Of a stretch of 64,000 nucleotides of DNA, positions 12,072-24,795 are shown piece by piece. The position numbers were made by a program, and so were the translations under genes. Numbering within the stretch: the stretch's first letter is position 1; every line of letters begins with the position of its first letter. This DNA comes from Toxoplasma gondii ME49 (taxonomy: Eukaryota > Apicomplexa > Conoidasida > Eucoccidiorida > Sarcocystidae): positions 5,234,289 to 5,298,288 of the forward strand of contig NC_031479.1 in assembly GCF_000006565.2 (NCBI RefSeq). The letters are read 5' to 3'. The notes under the pieces are model-generated. The model worked only from the letters and a program-made list of their open reading frames with translations. It was not told where the DNA came from and did not search any database.

Positions 12072-13684
12072 TGTGACTCAGAGCGAAGCAGGAAACGCGA
12101 AGATGAGAACAAAGTCTTCCACCTTGAAGTCCCTACGGAGGTGAAACGATTCTGTGTCGAGTAAACTGCTCGAGAGGAATCTGTTACCACAGCAGCGAAG
12201 TAGGTGACGCAAATGTGATAGTCGTCCGCATGTGTCGGCTTCATGCTGTGCGTGCAAAGTCGATAGTCCGCTCAGGTGGTGTTGAGCCCGGTCCCAAAAT
12301 CCAGCCGGTAACCTATTTGGTGCTCTTATGGGGTGAAAATGAGTGTATGACAGACAGCTGTGCTTGAGATTTATCATGGATAAGCCGTTATCAGTGAGGC
12401 AGATCGTCCCTCATTTGAAGATTCCTACAGCGAAGTATCCGCTTATCGGGCCGGTCCCACTGATGAGCTGTGTCGTTTTCGAGAGTTGCTGCCAGTCATA
12501 ACGCCTGCATGCAGCGCTATTCCTAGAAAAGAGACGCGAAAAAAAGAGTCTCCCTGAATCGTGCTACGTAGACTACGGACCATCGCCAAAGCGTTATACA
12601 CAAGCCCTGCAAAACGAACGGTAACGTACACGTACAGGCAACCTGGCGCTGATGAGCCGTCAACACCGACGTTTTCCACAAGTTGCTATTGGGTGCCGCT
12701 AGCTGCTGTTGTTTGATAGCCTCAACAAAGCTGCCGCCATCCGCGCGAGAAATCAGTACCGTCGCGGGCAAGCTGCTCGTTCACGGTGTCGGTCCGATTT
12801 TGTTACCGACCGTCCGGTAAGGCAGGACACACCGTGGCGGAAGTCTTGAAATGCGGTGTTGCCCGTTTTGAAGAACCGGCCCCGAGCAAGTCCAATGAGG
12901 CTCTCTCCATTCCTTGGGAAGAATCGAGGTCCGGGTGCTAGCAAGCGCAACGCTCGACACACAATAACTCATTGCACGATTTTTCCTCCTTTGTCATATC
13001 CCTTGTAAAGTGTGTTTACTTTGCAGATTCAGCTAAGCCGACCTTTGCAGAAGTATTTTTTCCGTTGCGTATTCCGGGCTTTTTATTTCGTTTGGACCCT
13101 TGTGCAATAGGCCATAACCGGACGAATACACTCCCGTGTCGAAACCGGTGTCATCCGTGGCAGTCCGCTGTTCTTGCGGGTGCGTTGTCGAGGTGTTCTT
13201 GGCCCGTTGATTTGTCATTGTCGTGATTTCCCTCTCTTGTAGTGATTTCCTTGGCACTCTGCCTTTAGTTGACGTAGGAAAATTAGCTGTGTGTCGGCAA
13301 CTGGCCGTCAACAGCGCAGTTTAGGAAGAGATTTGTGCACGTGACGAGCCAGCCAAAGACCGCGTTCCGTGAACGTGAGGCGCGAGCCGCCAACAGCTAA
13401 GGAAAACTCCAGAAGCATATCAGGCGAGGTTTTTGCTATTCGAAAATTCCAAACAACCCGAAAAAAGGTGCCAGTGTTAAGCGGGGACACTCGTCGTCGT
13501 TGTGTGCTTTTTTAGAACACCGCTAACTGCTCGAACGTGCGCCGATCGCTTGCTACCCGGGACAAGGCGAAAACAAGTAGAGAGATCTTACCTACATTGT
13601 CGCCGCTTGAACACACCCTGGCGGTTTCGCTCCGAGTCAGTACGAAGCAGTCTCTGTGTCCCCGTGGAACTACCTGAAAGCACC
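12072..13684. other. Divergent promoter region, SOD and orphan gene
   Basis: This 1.6-kb gap lies between two genes transcribed away from each other, so both 5' UTRs and promoters must be here. No coding exon is supported. A frame open upstream of the + gene (from 13502) has no ATG before 13685. Confidence 0.6.
12530..12536 (+). promoter_or_regulatory. AGAGACG promoter-type element
   Basis: AGAGACG lies about 460 bases upstream of the SOD start codon and 1.15 kb upstream of the divergent gene. It matches the (A/T)GAGACG element known from Toxoplasma promoters, which has been reported to act in either orientation. A seven-base match alone is weak evidence. Confidence 0.3.
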
Positions 13685-15143
13685 ATGGATCCTAAAGAGG
13701 AGACTACAAAGAATGCGCCTTCTGGGGAAGAGGCACAACAACCCAAGAAAGACGAGACACAAGCAACTGTGGAGAATGGTGACTCTTCAGTTCCGGTCCA
13801 AGCGGTGAAGTCCGAAGTTTCCATAGCCGACCGGGGGGCAGCAGAGTCGACAGATGACTTGAGTGGAAAGCTTGCACCCAACTCAGGCGTTGTGAGTTTC
13901 GGGGAATCTGCTGCTGGCAGTGGCACGTTCGACAGCGAGGAGCTGCAGAACTATCTCAAGCGCCAAGCAACCACCACCATGTTTGGACTTCCCTCGCGGT
14001 TCTTCGAAAGCAAAGAAGGTTTTCGAGTCTGGGGAGCGGAGAAGCTTACAGATCCCGCGGTGCAGCCTTACGACGACCACGATCCGAGTAAGATGATAGC
14101 ACCGTGCCTTCTGAACAGATTCAGAGGCGACTCAAATGTGGTAGTGGTCGTGTTGTTGGGGATTGGAGGGACCTTTTCTGTCATGCGTTCACCGCTGGAG
14201 GTACTTTCATGTCATGGATGCATCCACCACCACAAACCACTGTTGCGTAGTCTCCTCGATGCGACCTATCGATATGAATTGTGCAGCGGAAGTGAATGTG
14301 CTACCGTATTTAGTATGGATGTCGTAGACTTACTTATCGGCGAGCTAGCGTGCTTTTTTCACTGACAAGTGATGGTCATGTTGTCTCTGTATGCTGTAAT
14401 TAATGTGCGCAGACCTACCCAAGCCCTTCCATGTCTCGTTACCTGGGTACCACCCGAGTCTCTGCACGTACGTTCTAGCAAAGAGCGAGAAGGCTCCCCG
14501 TGATCCGCTCCTCGGACCGGAGATCTCCATCTACCCACCTACGTGGATTCCGCACTGGGAACCTGATCCCAACTTCAAGCCACAGGCTTACAACTTTAAC
14601 TGTAAGTTAGTGTGTAACCGCCCCTCGCTGTCAAGCCATGAACTTTATCCGGAAAGAGTATCAGACACAACATTTTGTCATTTTGTGTTCCGACTACGGC
14701 ATATTTAGAGGTCGGTCTTCGCATTGTCTGAGCAGCAATCGCAGGGTAGGTAGTGGAAATCAGTGTTTGTTCACGCTGTGCACACATAATACGCTACGGC
14801 GGTCCATTGTTTTCCCACTTCCGCATACAGGTACTAGATCCTTCAGTGAAATCATACGAGACGCGAAAGTTTTTGGACTTCCACAGACGTTTCTACTACG
14901 TGTCTGTTGACAGCCTTAGTGGATGGTGGCCTACCCGCGCAGAAGTACGGTTTGCAACTTTCCTTATGTTGGCTGTGCTTGTGTGTGTTCCTCTTTTGCT
15001 CAGGGGAGGAGAACGGCACTTTTCAGATGGAGCGGTTGCCATACCCGAAAGCAGTCTTCGATCCAGCAGACGGATCTGCGCACGGAATGTACAAGCAAGC
15101 CTACCCTTACACAGCGTACCCATACGGTGTTCCACGAGTCTAA
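13685..15143 (+). CDS. Orphan protein, 243 aa, aromatic/proline-rich
   Basis: Three exons join in phase: 13685-14087, 14413-14601 and 15004-15143 (732 nt). The ATG has a strong context (CACCATGG) and is the first in frame. Residues 1 to about 80 are acidic and low in complexity (Glu, Lys, Gln, Ser). The rest is compact and rich in Pro, Tyr, Trp and Phe, and ends in repeated Tyr-Pro motifs (AYPYTAYPYGVPRV). There is no signal peptide, membrane segment or catalytic motif. I do not recognise a family. A small soluble aromatic/proline-rich protein of this kind could be structural, for example in the pellicle, but that is a guess. Canonical splice sites (GTAAGA, GTAAGT) and matching phases make the model itself sound. 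Confidence 0.8.
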
Positions 15144-16125
15144 TCGTTCACGCTGCTTTCCTTTTTTGGAATAAAAGTGGTCAAGTCGTAGTATAAGTAA
15201 ACACAAGGGATCGTTCCTCATAGTTAGCGACTTCCGAACGGCAGTGCAGGTTGCAAAATGGCCCTGACGGGTCGTGAGGCCAGTTGTTTGGTAGTCACTG
15301 TGTGTTCCGGGGATCTGCTGTGGAACTGAAGGCAGTCTTGCCTTGCTGTCTGAAAAGCCTTTACCTCAGCCTCTTTCCACTCCTGTTAAGCGAATCGGCC
15401 TCGTTTGGCGTTGTTCCAACCCACAAACTCTTTCCTGTAGAAAGCTATAAAAACTTTTCTTTCGCCAACCAAGTGCTACTGACAGAACCCTCGCAGCATG
15501 TGTAGGGCGTTGAAGCTGTAGAGCGTTACTACCTTGTCAGTTTCAATACCAAAAGAGAAACTGTTTTCTACGTGCCGGCATGTGTTCTAGAGTACCATGT
15601 ATTTCGTGTTAGTTCGGGCGTGGCGGCGTTAGCACGTCACGTACCGACTCGACAGCTGGTACATAACACCCTAGCAGTACAAGAGGTTACGCAGCGCTGC
15701 TCCCGTTCGAACACTGAACTTCAGAGTTTCCAAATTCTTAGTATATAGATCTGCTACTCAGAGAATGTTTTGTCATTCTCTACTGCATATACGCGATGCA
15801 GAAGCGTTGAAATCGCCGGTAAATGCTCATCTGAAACACCTCGACATAGAAATCAAATTATATAAGAGAAGCGTACGCCTACCATAAATCCGCAATAGGC
15901 GCGCGCTGCTTTCAGTAAATCGTGTTAATCGTGTTGGCACCGCATGTAGGCAGCAGTGGCGCCCCCACGGTGTCTGACGCCATCAAAGCAGGTTCAGGAA
16001 AGAGCAGCAAGCCAAGAACGCTGTCCGGGAAGCAAAGCAAAATATGTAGACAGTAGACATGGGGAAGACCACAGCTCAGACAGACAGTATCCAAGGTTTA
16101 TTCTCGCGTATATCGAGAAGACGAC
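15144..16125. other. Convergent intergenic region
   Basis: This lies between the ends of the 243-aa orphan (+) and the SURF6-like gene (-). No supported coding frame or motif. It should hold both 3' UTRs. Confidence 0.6.
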
Positions 16126-18723
16126 TCAACCGTTTCGCTTCTCTCGTGCCCGGAGGCGCTCTTCTTTCTGCTGTTTCTTGGCCTACAAAGCGTACACAGC
16201 AAGCCGACACAGGCGCACATTTCTATTCGACCATAACGCCGCACCCAGGTGCATGGGTTATGTTGCTGCGGATTCCCAACAGTGACGGGAACTCAACGGC
16301 CGCAAGCTCTATGCTGAGGGTCATGACCAACGTGCACTTTGCTACACCAGTGGACTGATGATTCCTGGCTTATATATGCATGTGTACTCACATCTATCGA
16401 ACCAGGTTAAATGAACATAATATACATTGTTCATCTTCTGCCTATAATCGAAAATGAGTGTCACTGTCATGGTATACGATCGTGGCTTACTTCCAGAGCC
16501 ATCCTCTTTTTTTCTTTTGCTTCCGACAACCGAGATTGCCACTTTTCCGCTGCCTTCTCTTTCTTTTTCTCGAGGAACTTCTGCTTCTTCTTTAATCGCT
16601 GCATGTCATCCTGCAAACGTTTTTCGACAAACAACGGAGCCGAATTCACATGTATTGGGTGCTACCGACCCGTACAGCCGACGGGCATTTTGCTACCCCT
16701 ATTTGTAGTGGACAGAAATACACATCTTCCTCCACAACAAAGGACGCGTATTTCTTCAGGAATCGCAGAGCACTTTGAGTTGTGGATGCGAGAAATGCCG
16801 ACAACAGTACTCCTCACATCAGACCCCTCTTGAAGGCAAGCTGGCATTACTAAAAGTCTGTCCAGCAGATGAATGATGGTCACGAAATACAGAGAACCCC
16901 GAGTTGTCGATCCGTATTCCTCCTGACATCGGTGGAGTCGACACATCATGGCATCCGACAAAGAAGTCCGCATTGTCTTCCTCTACCTTACAGGCATTGT
17001 CTTACCATAACTTTCTCTCCGTCAAGCTTCTTCATCACCTTCGCCATGGACTGCTGCAACTCCACCCGCTGACGCTCCTCCGATGACTGGCACTTTTGCA
17101 AGCTTTCCCGATTACTTTCAATCTCTCTGCACGTTTCAGCACGCCGCAACCAAACGGCGATGACTTTGATGTTTTGGCGTACCAATATAGCAGAAGGAAT
17201 TTCAGCTAGATCCATAAAAGCTTATTTGTATGTGAATGCATACATACAGGGATGCTCACCGTAGGACTAGCTACGCACATGTGATTGTGATGTGATGGAT
17301 GCACACCTATACACCCATGCGGATCTATGTCTGCGAAGCAGCTCGGAACAACTCCATATTTGCCTTCGCTTTCATAGCGCAATAGTGCAACTATTCATGC
17401 GTGACCCTCGTCCAGTACATAGTCGATTACGCAAATGAGCATCTATGTGAATAAACACGCGCAAGTGCATAAACTTGTCATGCAGACACGCAGTGCTAAT
17501 AGTACAGCAGCCAAAGCAGCGCATACACTCAATCCCTGAAGTCTCGTTAGAAAGCATTGAGCCCGAATATCAACCAGCGAACCAACTAAAGATGTACAAA
17601 AAGCGAGCAGTGCCCGGCACGCAAAAGCTGCTTTAGCGCCTTCGAGGTACGTGTCAATTTCGAGTCGTTGCAGACCAAGCAGAGACGCATCATTTCAATC
17701 GGATGTGAATTTCCCAGTGGTGTCGCTCGTCTAAGGCATTTGCGGCAAAGGTGAATGCAAAGTCTCCCGCGCGGAACTGCCCTCCGGTGTCACCTGTGTC
17801 TGAAAACATGACGTGCGGGGAGCCCGTACACTCTCTTTGTCTCACCTCATCGCTTGTTGCAGTTTGCGCTTCTTGGTCCCGGCGCGGTTGGCCTGGCGGA
17901 CCTCCACTCGCTCCCGAGGGCACGTCACGGCTCCGTACTCGAATGAATCTCCACTGGCTTCCTGCGACTGTTTCTTTTGTGGAGCGTTGCGTCCTCGGTC
18001 TCCCCGGGCCTGTCCGTCATCAGCGCGGTTCTTCAGTCCCGCGCGCTCCTTGGGATCCTTCTTTTTTCTCTGTTTGCCTCTCTCGCGTTTGTTGTCCTTC
18101 TTTACTCGGCGAAGCGCCTCGAGTTTTGCGTGGAGCCGCCGCTGCAACTCAGCGCGGCTGTCGGCAAGGCCGCCGGTAGCGGCATCCCCGACTTCGGTTT
18201 TCGCAGATCCGACAGAGGTCTGAGAAACCCCTCTTTGCTTCGGAGGCTGCCGCTGTTTTGCATTCGCGCTGCCTCCGTGGCGCTTTCTGGAGCGGCTTTC
18301 TTCGCTAGCTACTTGCTCCTGCAGCCGCAGTGGGGTGGCAACCAGAACTCGGGGATGGTACCGCTTCTGTCTGAGATGCCACTTTTGTTGACTGCGGGAC
18401 TGCACAGGATCTGCGCCCTTGCCTTTGTCTCCATCGTGTTCATCTGCCTCACGCTCTGTGTCTTCCGTGCTGTTGGAAACCGCACTAAAGGGAACCAGAG
18501 ACAACAGGCTGTCGAAGGCGCCACTGAAGTGAACTGCCAGCTGTCGGATGCAGTCACGCCGAGCAGCCTGGTGCTGCGACGTGCCCACCGCCTCAGCCAC
18601 CCCGCCACATGGCTCCCTTGTCTCTGAGCAGGGAACGTCGCTTGTATTTTCCTGTCGAAACGTTTCGCTGTCCTCGCGTTTCACCCTCACCGGCGCATCT
18701 GATGTGGGAGTCTTGACAGCCAT
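16126..18723 (-). CDS. SURF6-like: SURF6/Rrp14-type nucleolar ribosome-biogenesis protein
   Basis: Four exons on the minus strand: 18723-17846, 17126-17006, 16610-16491 and 16182-16126 (1176 nt, 391 aa). SURF6 proteins bind nucleic acid in the nucleolus and act in rRNA processing. Two family blocks are visible. The first, near residues 220-260, reads SRAELQRRLHAKLEALRRVK and is followed by a Lys/Arg-rich stretch. The C-terminal block has a GEKVMDD core followed by LKKKQKFLEKKKEKAAEKW and further basic helix, matching the family's GEKV-x-DD...LKK pattern. The last exon adds a Lys/Arg/Glu-rich tail. The N-terminal 200 residues are disordered. The short hydrophobic patch usually seen between the two blocks is missing from this model. 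An open frame in intron 1 resembles it but is out of phase, so an exon may be lost or mis-modelled there. Confidence 0.82.
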
Positions 18724-20526
18724 GGCTACGGGAAATTTGACTCTTTACCACCGCCTCAGAAACAGCAGCGCGCTCGCGTGGATACACAGATTACGCAGAT
18801 GCTGTGGAAAGACGGAGTCACGGGGGATACAAATAAGCAACAATTGGCAAAAAAACGTACTATGTGACGTCCTGAGCGTGATTGAATGAACAAGGCAACT
18901 GATACAGGAGTCATCACACGATATATCGGTGGTTCATAAACGCATTTAACTGGAAACTGTGGATACGTGGTCGAAATACATGCAGGAGTCCTTTTTCCAC
19001 CAATAATTCTTAGGCTGCTGGATGCCTCTCAAACGAGTAGAGCCAGCGGGAAGAAGCGGCCTTGCCGAAGAGTCCAACAGGTATCCGCAGCGACCGCCCA
19101 ACTCGCGATACTTCCACTCGGGCTTTCGCTGACGCCACCGCTACTCATGTAAACACCGTGTGATTTGCCAAGTCACGACTGACCAATAACGCGAATCACA
19201 GGTCAGACGAGAATCAAGTTGACGTCAACGCAAAGAGCAGCACAGCGGTAGTGTACGGAGCGCAGCAGATGCCACGCCACAGCTCCGCCCATCGAACCGC
19301 GGCAAATGCGCGGCGATTGGATGTGAAAGAAAAAAATGTTGTTTCACTATGTACGCGGATACTAAAAAAAGACTTGCGCAGAACGGAGAGCAGGCGTAAT
19401 CTCCGCCAGACGAGAGAAGCGTTCATCAGACTCCGGGGCATACCACGGAAGACGAGCAATGCCTCCTGAAACCGTTCAGATCCAGAAGAAAAGTGGGACA
19501 TATACATTTCCCAAGCTCATGTGAAGCAGGGCGAAACATGATGTTAGCTGTTAGTTTGTCTTCGAGCGGCCCCACATGGTTTGCTGGTGAGAACTCAGCA
19601 GCTTCCTCGGAATGCATGCATGCAACGCCTTGCTGGACAGGATTAGGCGAACCAGGCAGCACTTCAGACCGATGCCGTTACATGGCTTTTCTAATCGACA
19701 AGTACAAGCGATTTTTTCCGTCCTGATTCAAAAAGAGTTGGTCGACGACAGGAAGAGGGCTGTTGCTGGATATATCATGTGCGTGGCGGTTTCTTCTGGA
19801 ATCGGTCTCTTACACGAGCTTGTGTCCGCGTATACGAGGCACCGGTGAGCTCGCTGGAGTGACCCTGTATTTTCGATCGCCATGCGCTCCGTGTTGCCTC
19901 ACATTCCACTCTTTTTTAGGTCCTCATTGCCTGTGCACCAGAACAGTGACTGCGAAACCTTCTTTGCACAACTGTTAACAGCATTTCAGGTGTACGTGCG
20001 GAGAGGCGCGTCTGTGGAGTCAGCTGTATCTCCACCTTTAGAATCGGCGACCACAAAGACGAATGCTGAAATGTCTGCTCTCTCTGCTACGGATTAGGTT
20101 GTAATTCGACTCCTCTGCTTCGTTGGCGTATTCCGGGTCAGTTCTGCAACGACGGACAGAACCTTTTGTCGAAAATTTAACGAAGGAGCTGGGGTGGCAC
20201 TCAACGCGGGAGATAGCGGCATATCGGTATGTCTTGCGTTGTGGCTTTGAGTTTTCCACAGCAAACGCCTGTCTTCTGATGTCAAAGAAACCCACCATAT
20301 AAAGTTCAAATTGTGGAAGAAGTTGTGAAGACCGAAACTGGAACGATCCACAATTTTTAAAAACAGAGCTCGGAGTCGTCCAGCACAAAGGAGGGCGGGT
20401 GGGCTCTTCTGGATGTGCCAGCCCTCAGCTGCGCTATCACCGGTACAGGCTTTGTTCAGACACTCTTTTCCTGTGCCCGGAGCCGTTGGGTCACCAAGCC
20501 CCTGATGGTTTCTCTGGTGGAACACA
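18724..20526. other. Divergent promoter region, SURF6-like and profilin-like genes
   Basis: A 1.8-kb gap between divergent genes with no supported exon. It must carry both promoters and 5' UTRs. I saw no (A/T)GAGACG match that I would rely on. Confidence 0.55.
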
Positions 20527-22949
20527 ATGGCAGCATTTAGCGCGGCCCTCGCAGCGACGAGGTCATCGTCCCCATCCGTTGGACCTGTCAGTAGTGCAGC
20601 TGGAAGAGACGGATTTTGCGCTCCTTACGAGAGTAGTACCACATCGTCCCCTATGCTTCCCGCCTCCATTCCAACGAACAAAGAGCTTCTGAGTCTTCTT
20701 CTACAGCAGCAAGACTGGAAGGACGCCGCCGTGTTCCGGGCCCTGGATGGCGCAATCCTTGCTTCGACATTTCCTCTGACGGTAGAAGAAACTCAGTGAG
20801 CATAAATATGAAAAAACGGCGTACCGCCTGCACTTCAGAAGGGGATAAGACGGGATAGCAGGAAGGTACAACGCAGCCAAGCTTACGCCCCCTCGAAGAA
20901 AAGTTCCGAGTACGTTGTAATGCTTCAATATCCAGCTCATGTCTGTGATGTGCCAGTGCTTGTTCTTGGGGCGCTGTCCTACAGTCGCTGGCCCGTGAAA
21001 CAGAGGTCGGCGACAGATGGGATATGTGTCTCGCACAGCGGGCAGTACGTGCGAGTTCTGTTTTTACGAGTTCCCAGGATTTCGGTTGCCCGCTTCCGCA
21101 TGTGGGGGGGGATGGCGAACTCGGCGCTGTTTCAGCGGACACCCGAGAAGCCGTTTGTATGCTCTTTTACACCAATATAGGTATACATGCATACATGTAC
21201 GTGTATGTATACGTATGTGTACACACAGTCACCACCAACTACGCACGTATTCCCAGAGGCATATATATATATATATATATATAACTCTGCTCGCACGTGT
21301 GTTGAGCATAAAATTAGCTGCATATGCATCACTGACCGAGGGGTTTCATGTAATTTTTTGCTACAGAGGTATCGCGGCTATCTTCGATTCCGACCGCTTC
21401 ACAGCAGTGGGGAAGGGCATTCTGCTCCAAGGGGAGCGATACGAAGTTTTCTGGTAAGTCAGGGAGCTGCCTACCATCTGGTTATCACATGTTTTCGCGA
21501 AGTGAGGACTCGCCTAGCGGTCGTACCAATGGTCACGATTCATTACAGTATCAAAGGTGTGAGATGCTGCATTTGCTTCGCAGTATTAGCTTGTGCATAT
21601 TGCCAAGGCAGGGCCGTCCGACCATTTTGTTGCTGTTGTAACTCACCATTTATTTCTGCATCGAATGAAACGAGGCCTTTTTGTGCATAAGACGGTTCAT
21701 CGGATGCCCTTTTAGCCATACCATAGAGAGAGGTTTACTCGGTACACCAATAATCGCAGGTAAAAGCTTGTCCTGGTGTAGTTCTTTCCAAGCCTTTGAT
21801 TCGCTGTCAACGCGATAAAATTGTTGTGGTATGTTTCAGTGACAGAAGCTAAGGTTCTGCAGATTTACAACTAAAGTCGCAGGGACTTTCTTGAGTAGTG
21901 TGTGTTAGTCTTCGAGGCTTTTCACACTTCGGAGACCGTGCACACTTCCGTACAACTCATTTGTGTATGTTCTCTGCTCAGTTTCCACCCACCGCTTATC
22001 TACGGTCGCCGCGGTAGTGGAGCAAACAGCGAAGGCATTGCTCTGGTCAGGGTAAGAAACAGCGACGATGGGTCGAGTAGTCAACCGCTGCTGACGTCGC
22101 TTTCCAGGGAAGACACACCCTCGAGCTGTCTGCAAAGGTCTCAAAATACATTATTTTTTCCACTGTTTCTCAGTGAAAACATGTGTACGTTCCTCAGCAA
22201 ATGGACTACCGAAACTCTCGCCTCATGTTTTGCTCAGGTATTCACCTGGGAAGTGTTCGGCTCAGAGTGGTAGTTTTGGCATAAAGGCGAAATTCGGTCA
22301 CATAACATTCTGTTGCAATCCTTGTCGCTTCTGACGTGAATGAGCCCGTCGGCTGTATCTCCATGTCTGTTTTTTATGTGATGCCTCAGGGCGTAGGGCC
22401 GGACGCAGAGTCGCTTATCGTCATGGCAACGTACAGTCCGCCAATGGTCAGCGCGTGCGTCGTCCCTCAGCTTACCACTTTCTTCAGAGCTTACCGTAAG
22501 TGTATATTTTTGTTTACCGGATCCAGGTTTTTACTGTTCTGTTTGTTTATGTACAAATATCAGTTGTTAAGTATGCGTTACTTCCATACGTGACGTCAAT
22601 GATCCGACAAAGGTTTTCCTACCTTTACACTGCCATAATACAGCCGCCAGACAGTGTAGTGTATTTAGGCCCTCATGATCACATCAGCACGGTTTTTGTC
22701 TGAATGTCACATTGTGGAATTCGGCATATGCGCCTTGGAAGCGACATGCAAAAATAGTGTTTTTGTACTCGGCGTTGCTACCATGTCAAACCAAAAAGCA
22801 AAGGGTAATATCGTGGCTGCACAACTGCAAGTCTAGTGCGAATACAGAGTCTTCACAGTTTTCAGGGGCGTTTTGGCCTTTTATTTTCAGTTGGATTGAT
22901 TCCGCCAATCGCCGTTCCTCCCCTTTATGAGAAATTTCGGAAACATTAG
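20527..22949 (+). CDS. Divergent profilin-family protein
   Basis: Five exons: 20527-20795, 21367-21453, 21982-22051, 22390-22495 and, less surely, 22891-22949 (591 nt, 196 aa). Profilins bind monomeric actin and poly-proline ligands. After a Ser/Ala-rich leader of about 50 residues, the order of conserved blocks is that of profilin: a DAA...DGAILASTFP strand pair, an EETQGIAAIF helix, GKGILLQGERYEVF (the family G-x-x-L-x-G-x-KY core), IYGRRGSGANSEGIALV (the RGKKG...G-I loop), then SLIVMATY and a C-terminal helix ending TTFFRAY. It does not look like the well-known apicomplexan profilin, which has an acidic loop and a beta-hairpin arm. The first four exons are firm. The last is chosen by phase and a good polypyrimidine tract. 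Confidence 0.82.
21180..21283. repeat. Microsatellite: TA/TG/CA-rich tract ending in (AT)11
   Basis: A run of alternating TGTA/TACA/ATGC steps at about 21180-21235 leads into a pure AT dinucleotide run at 21261-21283. The tract lies in intron 1 of the profilin-like gene, about 85 bases before the exon 2 acceptor. Length polymorphism between strains is likely. Confidence 0.9.
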
Positions 22950-24795
22950 CATCTTCAAGGCCAAGCAAACCGGGATGTCTTCTGAACTGTGCCTTTGCGG
23001 CGATTGTAACACTGCTCTGAGTTTTTTGGATGCTACATCTTGGAGTCACGACTCCCATTTTCCCGAAGAAAGTCAAAAATAAATCCCGGCGCCTTGCCTG
23101 CGACCGAGGCAACGACGTCTTTCAGAATGTACAACAATGTTGCAAGGGAATGCGGCACAGCCGTTTTTTGTATACCTGTGGCATTTCCACACACGTACGT
23201 TTTACCTGCACTTTGCTTCTGGAAAGTACCGCATCTGCGAATGTATAAAAAGGGCGCATGCACCACTCGAAGTCACGACAGCAGACGGAAGGAAACTAGA
23301 CCGGAAGAACGTTGCAGCCCTTAGGGGCAGTGAGGGGACAAAGCATCAACATGTTTCTCTTTTGCCTTTCAGACGTTGAGGAAAATGTATGTGCCGTGCT
23401 TATTTTCAACAATTTGCAGCAGTTTTTCACCGTGTTCCACGTTGTCGAATGTCGCATATCCGAATGTGCTGATCGGGTGGGGTTGTCTTCGGGTATCAAA
23501 CAAAGAACACGTTAAAAAGGAAGTCACCATATACCGTCTTGGAACCCCTTGTCTTTTTGGAATGTTGGTGTGGCGCACACGGATGATGTTGGCGCCGGGC
23601 TGTGGATCCACCAGACTGGAATGAGTCGTTGTCTGGTAGGTATAAGTGGAGGCGCAAGAGCATTCGCCTTGTCTTCACCGTGGGGTTTTTCAAGGAATAG
23701 GTGTGCATTCAACGATTTCTGAGTGAGTGCATCTTGCGTTCTGTCACCTGTTCGCTTTTTACGTTCTGTCATTCTCTGACGAGAAAAGAGTTTATAGTGT
23801 TGTTGATGCAGAAGGTCACTTGCACTATACACGTGTTTACTGGTTTGTTTGACATTTTCCCGGCTCCTCTACCAGGATCCGGAATTGCTTCGATGATTCG
23901 AAACCTTGTAAGAGGAGCTATTTGAATGTCTCGTGACTATGATTTCACGCAAGGGTCCAGGAAAAAGAAGAAAGCCGTCTCATGTCATTGTCATCCCCTC
24001 ACGATGCCCGTATAGGGTAATGTACTCATGGTGGAGAACGGCCGTGCTATTTAATATGAAGGTTGGAACAGTATCACGTGACCCAGCCACCGTCTATATA
24101 GGTCGCGCATTGTCAGAAATCACTTTGTTTCAGACTAGCGAAAATTTTCTAGTTTCACTATGCGCTTCATTCGTTTCCGCAGCAACGGCTTTGCTCTTCT
24201 GTCGCCAGCTCCTGTACTGGACCTTTTCAGTCCTACGAAATCTTATCGGCGGCCACAGACCGCACGCATCTTGCACTTACAGTCCTTAGAAAACGGGAAC
24301 ACGTAGCTACGACAGAATTAGGAACTGTGATCAAGCCGACGGGTAATCGCACGCGCCGGGTTCTTGCTTGACCTAGGACAATTGATGTAGCATCGGCGAG
24401 CTTCCTCCGTGTATTTTCAGAACGATTTTCACGATCCATAGACGAAAGCGCCACATGTAGAGAAAAAGAGGTGTTCAAGCGAAACGGGTGTTTCCGAGGG
24501 TTTTCTGCACCCCAGCGTAAGAGCAACGTCTCATGTCATGCTTTCGGGGTCTCCAGCGCGTTTGCCCCAGATATTCGAGAATAGAGGTTTTCGGTGATTG
24601 TCACTGTGTACCGCATGCGATCGGTTTGTCGGCGAATGCGTGGCCTCCACTTGAATCGTTTTCTGTTTTACTGCATGTCAAAATCTGGAAAATGCATTGT
24701 CCGGCTCCTGCCGACACAGTGCGTGGAGTGCCGTGTCTCGCCTGCCGCCAGAGCAGTACGTTTCTTTCTGAAGTTTTGGGGCAGAGTTTCGTAGC
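22950..24795. other. Convergent intergenic region
   Basis: This lies between the profilin-like gene (+) and the low-complexity orphan (-). Several frames of 60-120 codons exist, but none has family motifs or joinable splice sites. The 3' UTRs of both genes should be here. Confidence 0.5.

Noticed and set aside
17842..18723. Plus-strand hydrophobic frame (17977-18627) opposite SURF6 exon 1 that looks like a membrane protein
   Set aside because: Antisense of Lys/Glu/Arg-rich coding sequence gives Leu/Phe/Ser-rich frames. The minus strand carries the SURF6 blocks and joins its exons in phase.
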